Shown piece by piece: positions 51,907 to 60,968 of a stretch of 64,000 bases of DNA. The stretch is taken from positions 8,438-72,437 of the forward strand of contig CAJKRY010000010.1 in NCBI GenBank assembly GCA_905202485.1. The letters are read 5' to 3'. Numbering within the stretch: position 1 is the stretch's first letter; every line of letters begins with the position of its first letter. Both the position numbers and the translations under genes were made by a program. Source of the DNA: an uncultured Methanomassiliicoccus sp. Lineage in GTDB: Archaea > Thermoplasmatota > Thermoplasmata > Methanomassiliicoccales > Methanomassiliicoccaceae. The notes beneath the pieces are model-generated. The model was not told the DNA's origin and did not search any database. It saw only the letters and a list, made by a program, of their open reading frames with translations.

Positions 51907-52584
51907 ATGAGTGAAAAGATGTACGGACCGGCACCGATGAACATTCCACCGGATTATGGTAAAATCAAATTCAGCAAGGAGGAAATGAGACATATCTTGT
52001 TTTCCGTTGTAGTGCTGACTATTGCTTTTACTCTAGCGTTTTCAGGAATAATATTGGGAGACAGATACATAATCGGCCTCAGTACTGCAGAGTACTTAGG
52101 ATTCTATCTGCTCGTCTCATTTGTTGCAGTATTAAGCGGATTCCTCTTACACGAGCTGGCACATAAATTCGTGGCACAGAAAAACGGGGCCTGGGCAGAG
52201 TTCAGGTCATTCCCGATGGGTCTGGCCGTAGCACTCTTTTTCTCAGTACTGGGAGTTCTGTTTGCAGCTCCGGGCGCTGTGTACATTCAGGGAATGATCA
52301 GCAAAAAGCAGAACGGGCACATCAGCATAGCCGGCCCGGTGACGAACTTAGTCTTAGGCATAGTTTTCATTCTGATTGCCCAGTTGTTCGGCGTAAATGA
52401 ACTGGTCGGCTACGGTTTATACCTGGTAGGCTCCATCAATCTGCTGCTTGCAGTCTTCAACTTACTGCCGGTACCGCCGCTTGATGGTTACAAGGTGTTA
52501 AGATGGAACCTCCCGGCATATATTATAGTAATGGCAGCTGCCGTTGTCATGGCAGCTGGTGTTTACATGGGCTGGTGGATTTAA
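51907..52584 (+). CDS. Site-2 protease family membrane peptidase (M50)
   Basis: A 225-residue integral-membrane zinc peptidase with about six helices. The active site is LLHELAHKFVAQ (His82, Glu83, His86), and the second conserved site is NLLPVPPLDGYKVL (Asp as third ligand). The membrane-bounded MGLAVALFFSVLGVLFAAPGAVYI segment is typical of archaeal S2P. No PDZ domain. Substrate unknown. Convergent with the FAD oxidase gene, sharing four bases. Confidence 0.9.
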   Translation: MSEKMYGPAPMNIPPDYGKIKFSKEEMRHILFSVVVLTIAFTLAFSGIILGDRYIIGLSTAEYLGFYLLVSFVAVLSGFLLHELAHKFVAQKNGAWAEFRSFPMGLAVALFFSVLGVLFAAPGAVYIQGMISKKQNGHISIAGPVTNLVLGIVFILIAQLFGVNELVGYGLYLVGSINLLLAVFNLLPVPPLDGYKVLRWNLPAYIIVMAAAVVMAAGVYMGWWI

Positions 52585-54011
52585 AGGTCTTCACATGGGT
52601 AACGAAGGTGCTTGATAATGCATCCTTCTTCCCATTCCTGCTGTTTTCCAGGGTTCATGATATTGTTGGGATCCAATGCCCTTTTTATTGTTTTCATGAC
52701 TCCCAGAGCAGAAGCCCTTTCTTTTTGGAAGTAAGGAGCTTTGGAGATACCGACGCCGTGTTCTCCTGTGACGGTTCCGCCCAGTCTTACACAGGTGTCA
52801 AAGATCTCGCGTACAGCGTTTTCGCCGTTTTTCCAGGCTTCTTTTGATTCAGGATTCAAAAGCATCTTAGTGTGGAGATTTCCGTCTGCGGCGTGGCCGT
52901 ATGTTCCTACGATGACGTGGTTACGCTCTGCAATTTCTGCAAATGCCATGACAGCATCCGGGATTTTGGAAATTGGCACAGCCATGTCATCTGCCAGTGA
53001 AACTGACACCAAACCCTGACCGTATCTAGAAAGGGCAGACATGACGCTCTTTCGGGAATTTGTCCACTGGGCCATCTGTTTGGCGTCATCAGACTGGTCG
53101 AGACCTACAGCGCCGAGATCATTTGCCACCTTGGCAACTTCCACAAGCTCTTTTGCTACGACTTCTGGATCCCCGTCAACTTCAATCATGCAGAGGGCCT
53201 CGACATCAGGCAGTCCAGCATTGATTGCCTTGTTGACTGCACGGATACATGTAGAATCCATCAGTTCCATGGCAGAAGGCAGGAGCGGTTTGGCGATAAG
53301 GTTTGATACGCACTGCCCTGCTTTCTGTAAAGAGTCGAAGCCGGCAAGAACCATGGCCATTTTCTTCGGCTTGGGAATTACCTTCAGAGTTACTTCAGTA
53401 ATTACTCCCAGAGTTCCTTCGCTGCCTACAAAGAATTTTTCCAGCTGATATCCAGAAGCATCTTTCAGTGTCCTTGTTCCTACCCTGATTATGTCTCCGT
53501 TCGGCAGAACTACTTCCAGTCCCAAAACGTAATCTCTGGTTCCGCCGTACTTTACGGCGCGCATTCCTGAAGCGTTGGTGGCGACCATGCCGCCGATTGT
53601 ACAGGCTTCAGCGCTTCCCGGGGTCGGGGGGAATGTGAATTTGTAGGGTGCCAGTGCCTTCTGGAGTTTATCATAAACTACTCCGGCCTCACACACGCAG
53701 TACAAATCAGGAACTCTGACTTCTTTGATTTTATTCATGCGGGTAAGGTCCATGACGATGCCGCCTTTCAGTGGCACTGCTCCGCCGCACAAACCGGTTC
53801 CGGCTCCCCTGGGGACAACCGGAATCTTGTATTTGTTGGCCATTTTCAATATGGCTGAGACTTCTGATGTTGAAGATGGACGCACCACAACAGATGGTGT
53901 CACATGATGAATAGAAGCGTCAAAGCCATAGGTGTATAAATCTGCGATATTTGTAGAGAAATTGCCTTCTCCTACGATTGTTTGAATTTCAGAAACTACA
54001 GTTTGATCCAT
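52581..54011 (-). CDS. FAD-binding oxidoreductase (GlcD / D-lactate dehydrogenase type)
   Basis: A 476-residue PCMH-type flavoprotein. The FAD domain is seen in VPRGAGTGLCGGAVPLKGGIVMDLTRM (about 64-90), PPTPGSAEACTIGGMVATNASGMRAVKYG and GSEGTLGVITEVTLK. The C-terminal substrate domain ends with GTVTGEHGVGISK, which carries the conserved metal His. It is likely to oxidise a D-2-hydroxyacid such as D-lactate or glycolate; the electron acceptor partner (GlcF-like Fe-S) is not adjacent. Confidence 0.9.
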   Translation of the reverse strand: MDQTVVSEIQTIVGEGNFSTNIADLYTYGFDASIHHVTPSVVVRPSSTSEVSAILKMANKYKIPVVPRGAGTGLCGGAVPLKGGIVMDLTRMNKIKEVRVPDLYCVCEAGVVYDKLQKALAPYKFTFPPTPGSAEACTIGGMVATNASGMRAVKYGGTRDYVLGLEVVLPNGDIIRVGTRTLKDASGYQLEKFFVGSEGTLGVITEVTLKVIPKPKKMAMVLAGFDSLQKAGQCVSNLIAKPLLPSAMELMDSTCIRAVNKAINAGLPDVEALCMIEVDGDPEVVAKELVEVAKVANDLGAVGLDQSDDAKQMAQWTNSRKSVMSALSRYGQGLVSVSLADDMAVPISKIPDAVMAFAEIAERNHVIVGTYGHAADGNLHTKMLLNPESKEAWKNGENAVREIFDTCVRLGGTVTGEHGVGISKAPYFQKERASALGVMKTIKRALDPNNIMNPGKQQEWEEGCIIKHLRYPCEDL

Positions 54012-54083
54012 GGTCTCACTGACTGCGCATTGCGTATGAATATTAAAAAAACTATCCCAAAAAGCAGAGTTAAGAAGAGAAGG

Positions 54084-54106
54084 GGCTTTCTAAAAATACG
54101 AAAGCC
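54084..54106 (-). terminator. Hairpin downstream of the ACT-domain gene
   Basis: GGCTTTC and GAAAGCC pair around a nine-base A-rich loop in the 120-base gap between the FAD oxidase and the ACT gene, 25 bases beyond the ACT stop. Confidence 0.4.
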
Positions 54107-54130
54107 GTTGGATTTGCTGTGTAAAACTGC

Positions 54131-54526
54131 TTATTCTACATCAATGATTACACCGTTCTCTTTCAGAACCCCAACAGCACGTTCCAGATATTTCTCTTTC
54201 ATAAAGATGTGGTCTGTTGAAAAGGCTGACAGCGCAAAGATGCTGATGTCCTGGTCGGCAAGAAGTTTGGTGATGTATGCCAGAAAGCCGATCAAATCAA
54301 AAGGAAGCTTGGTGTCGAAGCTGATGATCCTCAGTTGTTTTTCCTGCGAAATCCAGTCCAGATCAAGATCTGACTCTGCTATAACGCTTATTTCCCTGCC
54401 GTCTGTGATCACTGCAAAAATCTTGTCATTCTGTTTAGGGAACTCCTTCACCTTGGAAATTGCATAATCCTTATGACGGACGGATGCCCGGATCTCTGTA
54501 TCTTTGGTAATTTCTTCAAAGCGCAT
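54131..54526 (-). CDS. ACT-domain protein (CASTOR-like)
   Basis: About 131 residues from ATG 54526 (MRFEEITKDTEIRASV). Two ACT-like halves: the first contains DKIFAVITDGREISVIAESDL, the second LPFDLIGFLAYITKLLADQDISIFALSAFSTDHIFMKEKYLERAV, the standard ACT helix-strand pattern of CASTOR/ACT_7 proteins. Such standalone proteins bind amino acids and regulate partner enzymes; the ligand is unknown. Hairpin downstream. Confidence 0.8.
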   Translation of the reverse strand: MRFEEITKDTEIRASVRHKDYAISKVKEFPKQNDKIFAVITDGREISVIAESDLDLDWISQEKQLRIISFDTKLPFDLIGFLAYITKLLADQDISIFALSAFSTDHIFMKEKYLERAVGVLKENGVIIDVE

Positions 54527-54580
54527 ATTATGACCTGATATATCCAAAGACCAAGCGGATATTAATCGTTGGCGTTAGGA

Positions 54581-55468
54581 TTAGACAAGCTGATCATCAG
54601 TCATCTTTTTCTTCATATATTCCAGCGCCACTAGGATCAAGCCGCCCAATACAAAGAATAGTATGTGGAATGTACCCAGAGACATGGCCGGCTGCGGAAC
54701 CTCCAAGGTTGTAGCACCCATGATTATGGAATAAATGGAACCGATCATTAAGCCTATAATCAAATAAACAGTCTGTGAACGGTAAGCGTCCAGGCAGTGT
54801 TTCACAATCTTGATTACTAAAAATATGCCGACGATTAGACCTAGCGCAAATATGCCCAGCATAAGCAGGTATGAAGAGTCTAGATGAATTACTTCCTTTA
54901 CAGCATTCAGCAGAGGCAGGTAAAGCCCCATTGCTAAGAGGAGAGTAGATCCCGATATGCCTGGTAAAACCATTGCCGAGATGGTTATGATTGCCGCGAT
55001 GAATACATACAATGCTAACTCAAGTGAAGGTTGAGTTAGATTTATAGCGCTGCCTTCGCCCGACACTGGATTGAAATATGTAATCAGACAAACGATGATG
55101 ATACCGATTACTGTGAAAATGAGATTGCCATATTTTCCTTTGAGGCATTCCTTTTCAGCCATCATTATGACAGGAATTGCGAAGATAATCAATCCCAGAA
55201 ATAAAGAGCTGATCTGATAAATGTTTGATTGGAAAACACTCGACAAGATAAGGACGCAGATTACGAAACCGATAATCCAGCCTGCTCCCAGTTTCAACAG
55301 GAATTTAGCGGCATTAATGCGCTGTTCCTTGGTTCCGGAGATAATGTTATTAAATGCGCCTACAAATTTGTCATAGAAACCGAGCAGAAACGCTATGGTT
55401 CCTCCAGAAACTCCTGGCACGCTGTCAGCGATTGCCATGCAGAATCCTCTGACAAAATTAATAAGCAT
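54581..55468 (-). CDS. DUF368 (PopT-type polyprenyl-phosphate) membrane transporter
   Basis: About 295 residues from ATG 55468 (MLINFVRGFCMAIADSVPGVSGGTIAF) behind GGAG. The SVPGVSGGT motif appears again in inverted-repeat form as MVLPGISGSTLLLAMG, the hallmark of DUF368. About 8-9 helices. Bacterial PopT proteins flip undecaprenyl phosphate; in an archaeon the likely substrate would be dolichyl phosphate for glycosylation, which is inference. Confidence 0.85.
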   Translation of the reverse strand: MLINFVRGFCMAIADSVPGVSGGTIAFLLGFYDKFVGAFNNIISGTKEQRINAAKFLLKLGAGWIIGFVICVLILSSVFQSNIYQISSLFLGLIIFAIPVIMMAEKECLKGKYGNLIFTVIGIIIVCLITYFNPVSGEGSAINLTQPSLELALYVFIAAIITISAMVLPGISGSTLLLAMGLYLPLLNAVKEVIHLDSSYLLMLGIFALGLIVGIFLVIKIVKHCLDAYRSQTVYLIIGLMIGSIYSIIMGATTLEVPQPAMSLGTFHILFFVLGGLILVALEYMKKKMTDDQLV

Positions 55469-55602
55469 TGAAATCTCCGTAATCTTTGATACGGATTTTA
55501 TCAGAGTTGTATTTATACTTGCGTATGGACAAAGATCTTCCTGTTCAGACAGTACAACCGGTAAAAACAATATATTGACAAAATGATTATGAAGAGACGG
55601 TT

Positions 55603-56130
55603 ATGCAGGATATTCTGATTGTAGTTGATATGCAGAATGATTTTATCAATGGTCCGCTGGGCAGTGCAGAAGCTGCGTCTATTGTTCCTAAAGTTGCAAA
55701 AAAGATTGAAGAATTCAAAGGCGGAGTTATGTTTACAAGAGACACACACCATAAGAATTATCTTGAAACTCAGGAAGGAAAGAATCTGCCGGTTGTGCAC
55801 TGCATAGAAGGAACAGAAGGATGGAAACTGCATCCTCAGATAGAAAAACTGAGAAAATGCGAGCCTGTTAACAAAAACATTTTTGGATCAATTGAACTAG
55901 GAGAGATTCTTAGGTCGCTGGATCAAAAGAATAAAATCAGAAAAATCGTCTTGATAGGTGTCTGCACTGATATCTGCGTGATCTCCAATGCAATGATCAT
56001 AAAGTCCTTCCTTCCTGAAACAGAAGTGTCAGTAGATGCTTCCTGCTGCGCCGGTTCCAGCAGAGAGAATCATTTGACTGCTCTCCAAGCTATGGAAGTT
56101 TGCCAGATCAAGATTGAGAATAGAACCTGA
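55603..56130 (+). CDS. Isochorismatase-fold amidase (nicotinamidase-like)
   Basis: A 175-residue cysteine hydrolase. The catalytic triad is visible as Asp9 (VVDMQNDF), Lys91 (PVNKNIFGSI) and Cys125 (GVCTDICV). FTRDTHHKNY and VHCIEGTEGWKLHP supply the metal and substrate pocket. It most resembles nicotinamidase (PncA), which would salvage NAD; other amides are possible. It is tail-to-tail with a small basic gene. Confidence 0.85.
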   Translation: MQDILIVVDMQNDFINGPLGSAEAASIVPKVAKKIEEFKGGVMFTRDTHHKNYLETQEGKNLPVVHCIEGTEGWKLHPQIEKLRKCEPVNKNIFGSIELGEILRSLDQKNKIRKIVLIGVCTDICVISNAMIIKSFLPETEVSVDASCCAGSSRENHLTALQAMEVCQIKIENRT

Positions 56131-56292
56131 TCATTGTTTCAGCATAGTTTTTACAGAGCGCTTCCACCGTCTCAGGGCATTCCTTGTCCTGATGCGTCTT
56201 GTTTCTCTTCTTGCTTTTTTTAATGCTCTCTTCTTCAATCTGAGTATTTCGGCATGGATGTCGTCAAAATTCATGCCTCTGCTGTTTCCCAT
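56131..56292 (-). CDS. Small basic protein (53 residues)
   Basis: A short ORF, MGNSRGMNFDDIHAEILRL then KKRALKKARRETRRIRTRNALRR, ending MLKQ. It is strongly basic and helical, with a good GAGG site four bases before the ATG. It begins right after the nicotinamidase-like stop on the opposite strand with no gap. Basic composition suggests RNA or DNA binding. No family was recognised. Confidence 0.55.
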   Translation of the reverse strand: MGNSRGMNFDDIHAEILRLKKRALKKARRETRRIRTRNALRRWKRSVKTMLKQ

Positions 56293-56455
56293 GGTCCTCT
56301 GTCGCAGCACATACTATTAGTTTATTTCATTCACGAATTGAAAACAACACGAAATATAATTTCTAAAAGTAATCGGAGTGTTTATATTAAATTCTATATG
56401 AATTATAATTGTTACGATCAAGTTCGATAATCTGAGCTGTAGATTCTTATGCGAT

Positions 56456-56569
56456 GTGATGATAGAGCGCATGATTGTTGATGACCATGAGAATAAGCCA
56501 GTAAGTAAAAAAATAGTAATGAGCTTGATTCAAAAAATGAGGAAGTTGATAGATTTGGGAATGCCATAA
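56456..56569 (+). other. Short ORF or gene fragment upstream of the MATE gene
   Basis: About 37 codons beginning GTG ATG (MMIERMIVDDHENKPVSKK) and ending LIDLGMP at TAA 56567. The frame stays open upstream to about 56402 (KFDNLSCRFLCDV), so this may be the C-terminal remnant of a lost gene. No ribosome site. The rest of 56293-56591 is AT-rich and shows nothing else. Confidence 0.3.
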
Positions 56570-56591
56570 ATAATAAAAAATATATGATAAA

Positions 56592-57971
56592 ATGACTGCG
56601 AACGGACATGTAAAGAATTTGACAGAAGGGCGTCCGCTCAAATTAATTTTGATGTTTGCGCTTCCGATGATTATCGGAGGGGTTGTTCAGCAGCTGTACA
56701 GTGTTGTTGATACGCTCATCGTAGGAAACACGCTTGGATCTCAGGCTCTGGCAGCCGTGGGAGCAACAGGCTCTACGATCTTTTTCATGATCTCATTCAT
56801 GTTAGGCCTGACGAACGCATTTTCAATCGTAACGGCTCATCACTTCGGAGCAGGCAATCAGGCAATGGTCAAAAAGACCGTAGTGAATGCCATATTCCTT
56901 TCGGCAATATGCGCTGTTGCTCTTTCACTTGTCGGTATCTACGGTGCAAGGCCTTTGATGGAACTGCTTCAGACGCCGGCAGAGATCATAAACCAGTCTG
57001 TAATTTATATCCAGATATGCATCGGATTCAGCGTTGCACAGCTGGCATATGATGTGGCGGCGGCAATACTGCGTGCCATAGGCGACAGCAAAACTCCTCT
57101 GTACTTCCTGATAATATCTGCATTTTCCAATATTGTCCTTGACTTGGTATTCATACTCGGAATGGATATGGGAGTTGCCGGTGCCGCAATAGCAACTGTG
57201 ATCTCACAGGCGATCTCTGCGGTTTTATGTATAATTTATATCATAAAAAAATATCCGATATTCCACATATCCCGCCGCGAATTCAGACCGGACTTCAAGC
57301 AGCTTAAGCTTGTAACTAAGATGGGAGTCACCATGGGGCTGCAGAGCTGTTTCATTTCTGTAGGGGAAATGGCAGCTACCGGCGTGATTAACGGTTTCGG
57401 AACCACGGTTGTTGCGGCTTACACTACAGGAATCAGAGTAGAAGAGTTTGCCACACTGGCATTCATAAACCTGTCTCAGGCATTCTCGATATACGCAGGA
57501 CAGAACATAGGTGCTCACAAGACAGCCCGCATCCAAGAAGGATTCAGAAAAATAGCCGTGCTGATAATCTTCCTCAGCTTCGCATCAATGGCACTGATCT
57601 TTAATTTCGGAGATGATGTCGCACGCTGGTTCATATCAGATGCAGATTCTCAAATCAACAGCGTGGTCAGCATAGCTTATCAGTACCTTTGCACTTCGGC
57701 ATGTTTCTATCCATTCCTGGGAATGATCCTGCTGTACAACAACACTCTGAGAGGCATGGGAGAACTGGGAATCCCGTTAATGTCGGGAATAATTGAACTG
57801 CTTTCCAAAGTAGGGCTTTCGATTATCTTAGCAAGCCTCTTCGGCTACTCTGGAATATGGTACGCAGCTCCGATCGGCTGGATGCTGGGAATGCTGCCGT
57901 CGCTGATCAGATATCACCAGGGTAGCTGGAAAAAACGTCCCAGTAAAATTACAGATGCATATCCAGAGTAA
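56592..57971 (+). CDS. MATE family efflux transporter
   Basis: A 459-residue, 12-helix MATE protein. The opening LTEGRPLKLILMFALPMIIGGVVQQLYSVVDTLIVGN (seen in pieces) and LAAVGATGSTIFF are the NorM/DinF-like signature. The second half repeats the fold from about 235 (KLVTKMGVTMGLQSCFISVGEMA). It pumps cationic drugs or metabolites with Na+ or H+. It ends inside the upstream frame of the MaoC gene. Confidence 0.93.
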   Translation: MTANGHVKNLTEGRPLKLILMFALPMIIGGVVQQLYSVVDTLIVGNTLGSQALAAVGATGSTIFFMISFMLGLTNAFSIVTAHHFGAGNQAMVKKTVVNAIFLSAICAVALSLVGIYGARPLMELLQTPAEIINQSVIYIQICIGFSVAQLAYDVAAAILRAIGDSKTPLYFLIISAFSNIVLDLVFILGMDMGVAGAAIATVISQAISAVLCIIYIIKKYPIFHISRREFRPDFKQLKLVTKMGVTMGLQSCFISVGEMAATGVINGFGTTVVAAYTTGIRVEEFATLAFINLSQAFSIYAGQNIGAHKTARIQEGFRKIAVLIIFLSFASMALIFNFGDDVARWFISDADSQINSVVSIAYQYLCTSACFYPFLGMILLYNNTLRGMGELGIPLMSGIIELLSKVGLSIILASLFGYSGIWYAAPIGWMLGMLPSLIRYHQGSWKKRPSKITDAYPE

Positions 57972-58017
57972 TGTCTCTGGAAGCAATCTGTATAAACTAC
58001 AAGCATATGTCAGGCTG

Positions 58018-58461
58018 ATGTTCCTGGAAGAATGCAAAATCGGACGGAAGTATGAAATTCCAAGTGTATTGATTACAAAAGAAGACATTATTGATTTTGC
58101 TAAAAAGTATGATAACATTCCTCTTCACACCGATGAGAAGTATGCTAAAACCACCAGATTTAAAGGCATAATCGCTTCCGGAATGATGAGTCTATTAGTC
58201 ATGTGGGGAAAATTTCAGGAGCAGGACATTCTGGGAGATGGCCTTGTAGCCGGGAAGTGTTTCAATACTGAGTGGTTTGTACCAGTCTTTGCCGGGGACA
58301 CTCTGAGCGGAGAAGTGGAGATAGTAGAAACATATCCCAGAAACAAGTACAACGGCGTCATACAAACTAAAATGACTGTCTACAATCAAAAAGACGAGAT
58401 TGTTCTGATAAATTCTACAGAAGCTGTCGTCAAAAGAAAAGATGCGCCTGACGTCCTGTGA
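58018..58461 (+). CDS. MaoC-like hot-dog dehydratase
   Basis: About 147 residues from ATG 58018 (MFLEECKIGRKYEIPS). The hydratase-2 motif is seen as ITKEDIIDFAKKYDNIPLHTDEKYAKTTRFKGIIASGMM (read in pieces), with active-site Asp and His in DNIPLHTD. WFVPVFAGDTLSGEVEI completes the hot-dog fold. The substrate is probably an enoyl-CoA-like thioester, but no fatty-acid genes are near. Confidence 0.82.
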   Translation: MFLEECKIGRKYEIPSVLITKEDIIDFAKKYDNIPLHTDEKYAKTTRFKGIIASGMMSLLVMWGKFQEQDILGDGLVAGKCFNTEWFVPVFAGDTLSGEVEIVETYPRNKYNGVIQTKMTVYNQKDEIVLINSTEAVVKRKDAPDVL

Positions 58462-58500
58462 TACAGAGCAATCAGGCGTAAAAAGGTTTGAGCGTTCGGC

Positions 58501-59313
58501 TTAGAAACTTCTCCTTTTGAAGAGGAAGTATGCTATTACGGTAGTAACCAGACCCCAGACGATGAATACACCGGATGTCTGAACTAAATCTACTGTAACA
58601 GCAGGCATCATACCGCCGAAAGTGAAGCCGAACACATCAAAGATTGCACTTGATGCTATGTCGGGTAACCACCAATTCTCAACATCATACGCACCCAGCA
58701 GGGAGGATATGATTGAGAAGATCAGCAGTGACATCACGAAGGTAATGATTATTGCCGTGCTTCCTTTTTTCATCACAGAGCTTATCAGTAAAGCGATTCC
58801 CACCATGCAGAACAGGTAGAGAACTGCAAGACCGAATGATGTCAGGAGAGTTGCATCTACAGACCCTGCAACTGCTAAAGACACTACTGAAGTGAATATG
58901 TAGTAGAATGCAAGGAATGCAATTCCGATCACCATTGATGCAGTCAGCTTTCCGAGAAGGATAGATGACTTTTTTACCGGTCTCGTGAAGAGAATTAAGG
59001 CAGTTCTTTCTTCAAATTCAGAAACGAGCGAGGTAGATGCAAAGAGAGTGGCGAACAGCAGTACAATCAGAGCAATGAATGATGAATAGCTGGCTGCCAG
59101 CTCTGTAGCATTATCTGATAACCCTTCGCCTAAGATGTACGGTACTGCAGTGAGCAGGATAAGCACCAGAAAGATAAGCGCTGTGAACAGCAGCATCTTC
59201 TTCCCTCTGGTGAACTTAACAATCTCATTTTTCATTACCACATATGACTGCTTCAGGTAGGTGACTATGCCACCGTTCATTCTGGTATAGTTAGCATTCT
59301 GAGTTTCTGACAT
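58501..59313 (-). CDS. ABC-2 type transporter permease
   Basis: A 270-residue membrane subunit with six helices and the NatB/ABC-2 layout: cytoplasmic start, MVIGIAFLAFYYIFTSVVSL, the FTRPVKKSSILLGKL loop and the last ETT-like helix near VWGLVTTVIAYFLFKR. It follows the ATPase gene by four bases and is translated from the same transcript. Likely exports a small molecule or peptide, or forms part of an antimicrobial-resistance exporter. Confidence 0.88.
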   Translation of the reverse strand: MSETQNANYTRMNGGIVTYLKQSYVVMKNEIVKFTRGKKMLLFTALIFLVLILLTAVPYILGEGLSDNATELAASYSSFIALIVLLFATLFASTSLVSEFEERTALILFTRPVKKSSILLGKLTASMVIGIAFLAFYYIFTSVVSLAVAGSVDATLLTSFGLAVLYLFCMVGIALLISSVMKKGSTAIIITFVMSLLIFSIISSLLGAYDVENWWLPDIASSAIFDVFGFTFGGMMPAVTVDLVQTSGVFIVWGLVTTVIAYFLFKRRSF

Positions 59314-59317
59314 TAAA

Positions 59318-60262
59318 TCACCTTGAGTCCTTAATTAAACTGAGATATTTGTTCTCTAACGCATTCGAATCCTCAGACATGCTGTAGACTGAGATGTTTA
59401 TGTTTGCCAGACCGTTGAAAAGATTCATCTGTTCAGACTTGCCGCCTTTGAAGCGTATCTCAATTCCGTTGTCATAGAGGCGGGCGCTCACAACGTTCGG
59501 AAGTCCGCTGATCTTTTCAATCATAGAGTCGTCTGCCTTTTCCACAGTCTTTACGATTACAGTTCTTGATTCTGAATCTCCAAGGATCTTATCGATTTCA
59601 TCATGAACGAGAAGTTTTCCATGATCAACCATTGCTACATGGTCGCATAAATCGCTGACCTCGTGCAGCATGTGAGAGCTCATTAAAACAGTAAGTTCCT
59701 TGCTGCCGCTTCTGAGAGTCTTGAGGATTTCCCTCATCTCGGCCATACCTCTCGGGTCTAATCCAGAAGTAGGCTCATCAAGAATGATTATGTCAGGATT
59801 GTTTAACAGTGCCTGACCGAGAGCAATTCTTTGTCTCATTCCCTTTGAGAATGTTCCGAGTTTCTTGTCAGCCCACTGAGTCATTTTAACCTTTTCCAGA
59901 ATTGTGTCTGTTTCAGACTTAATGGACTCAGAGCTCATGCCCAGCAGCTGCCCGAGATATCTGAACGTTTCTCTGGGAGTAAGGTACAGATAAAATTCAG
60001 GCGTCTCGACTACAGTTCCCACGGTGAGTAACGCTTCCCAGGGGTTCTTGTTGACATCAATTCCATTAAGTTCCACAGATCCGGAAGTCGGAGTGGTGAG
60101 GTTTGTTAAGATTTTCAGAGAGGTGCTTTTGCCTGCCCCGTTCGGTCCCAGCAGCCCAGTAAAACTATTTTTCTTAATTTTGAGGCTGAGATTGTCTACA
60201 GCAACAAAAGTACCGTATTCTTTTCTTAAGTTTATCAGTTCTATCGGATATTCTGAAGTCAT
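59318..60262 (-). CDS. ABC transporter ATP-binding protein
   Basis: A 314-residue ATPase. Walker A GPNGAGKST (about 38-46), Q-loop VVETPEFYLYLTPRE, signature LGTFSKGMRQRIALGQAL (about 140-157), Walker B IIILDEPTSGLDPRG and the switch His (MSSHMLHEVSDL). The C-terminal extra domain (about 220-310) is typical of NatA/CcmA-like exporters. First of the two-gene operon, divergent from the DUF2975-XRE pair across a palindrome. Confidence 0.94.
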   Translation of the reverse strand: MTSEYPIELINLRKEYGTFVAVDNLSLKIKKNSFTGLLGPNGAGKSTSLKILTNLTTPTSGSVELNGIDVNKNPWEALLTVGTVVETPEFYLYLTPRETFRYLGQLLGMSSESIKSETDTILEKVKMTQWADKKLGTFSKGMRQRIALGQALLNNPDIIILDEPTSGLDPRGMAEMREILKTLRSGSKELTVLMSSHMLHEVSDLCDHVAMVDHGKLLVHDEIDKILGDSESRTVIVKTVEKADDSMIEKISGLPNVVSARLYDNGIEIRFKGGKSEQMNLFNGLANINISVYSMSEDSNALENKYLSLIKDSR

Positions 60263-60363
60263 AATTTCTTACCATCTTTTTAGTGTTGTAATTCTTTCAT
60301 ACGATTACCGCTTGTAAATTGGCAACTTTCTTGCACAATCTAATCTCACATTAAGCATTAAGT

Positions 60364-60384
60364 ATTTAATGATAATCATTAAAT
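60364..60384. promoter_or_regulatory. Perfect 21-bp palindrome between divergent operons
   Basis: The arm ATTTAATGAT and its complement flank a central A. Additional ATTAA(A)G half-sites stand at about 60353-60360 and 60399-60406. It lies between the ABC exporter and the DUF2975-XRE genes, just upstream of the TATATATA element (about 60411-60421) for the latter, which is the place for a shared operator. Confidence 0.7.
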
Positions 60385-60455
60385 CTTTGTTGAAAAACAT
60401 TAAAGATAATGTTATATATACTTGACCGATTAAGCTCAGCAAAAGTGTATGATCT

Positions 60456-60962
60456 ATGAACGAAAAATTTGAACTTAAAAGGCTTCAGACAATCTGCAGA
60501 TACGGTTCATATTGTATCATCGTAGTTATGGCACTATTCCTGCTGGTAGCATTTGCAATGGCAGTTTTGTTATTTTTCCCTGAATCCTGGCAGGAGATCA
60601 TAGACGCAGGAGTTCCTGAGTCGGAAATCATTCCGCTTATCGTTATGCTGATTGTAACATCAATAATCATGCTGCTGGTTCTTGGAATTGTATATAAACT
60701 CATGAAGGCAATAAGCAAAGAAAGAACTCCGTTTACAATTAAAAACGTCAAGTACATAAAAATCATATCAGTACTTGTTTTCATAGCCGGTCTGGTAGTC
60801 CCGATTATAGAGAATCTTGTGGTGAAGATAACTTATCCTGAGATTGAGTCCACCATCAGCATAAATTTCTTCATGGTGCTTGCAGCCGTGGCAATGTACT
60901 GCTTATCTCTTGTATTCCAGTATGGAGTGTATCTCCAGACCGAATCGGATCAGACTCTGTGA
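60456..60962 (+). CDS. DUF2975 membrane protein
   Basis: A 168-residue four-helix protein. FELKRLQTICRYGSYCIIVV, KLMKAISKERTPFTIKNVKYIK and VFQYGVYLQTESDQTL at the end are the DUF2975 pattern. These proteins are nearly always followed by a small XRE regulator, as here (six bases). The pair is known mainly from Firmicutes, where it is thought to act as a membrane-linked regulatory unit. TATA element about 40 bases upstream. Confidence 0.85.
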   Translation: MNEKFELKRLQTICRYGSYCIIVVMALFLLVAFAMAVLLFFPESWQEIIDAGVPESEIIPLIVMLIVTSIIMLLVLGIVYKLMKAISKERTPFTIKNVKYIKIISVLVFIAGLVVPIIENLVVKITYPEIESTISINFFMVLAAVAMYCLSLVFQYGVYLQTESDQTL

Positions 60963-60968
60963 GGTGAT

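Noticed and set aside
54029..54130. Basic plus-strand peptide (MNIKKTIPKSRVKKRRG...)
   Set aside because: It runs antisense into the ACT gene and coincides with a hairpin; no conserved family.
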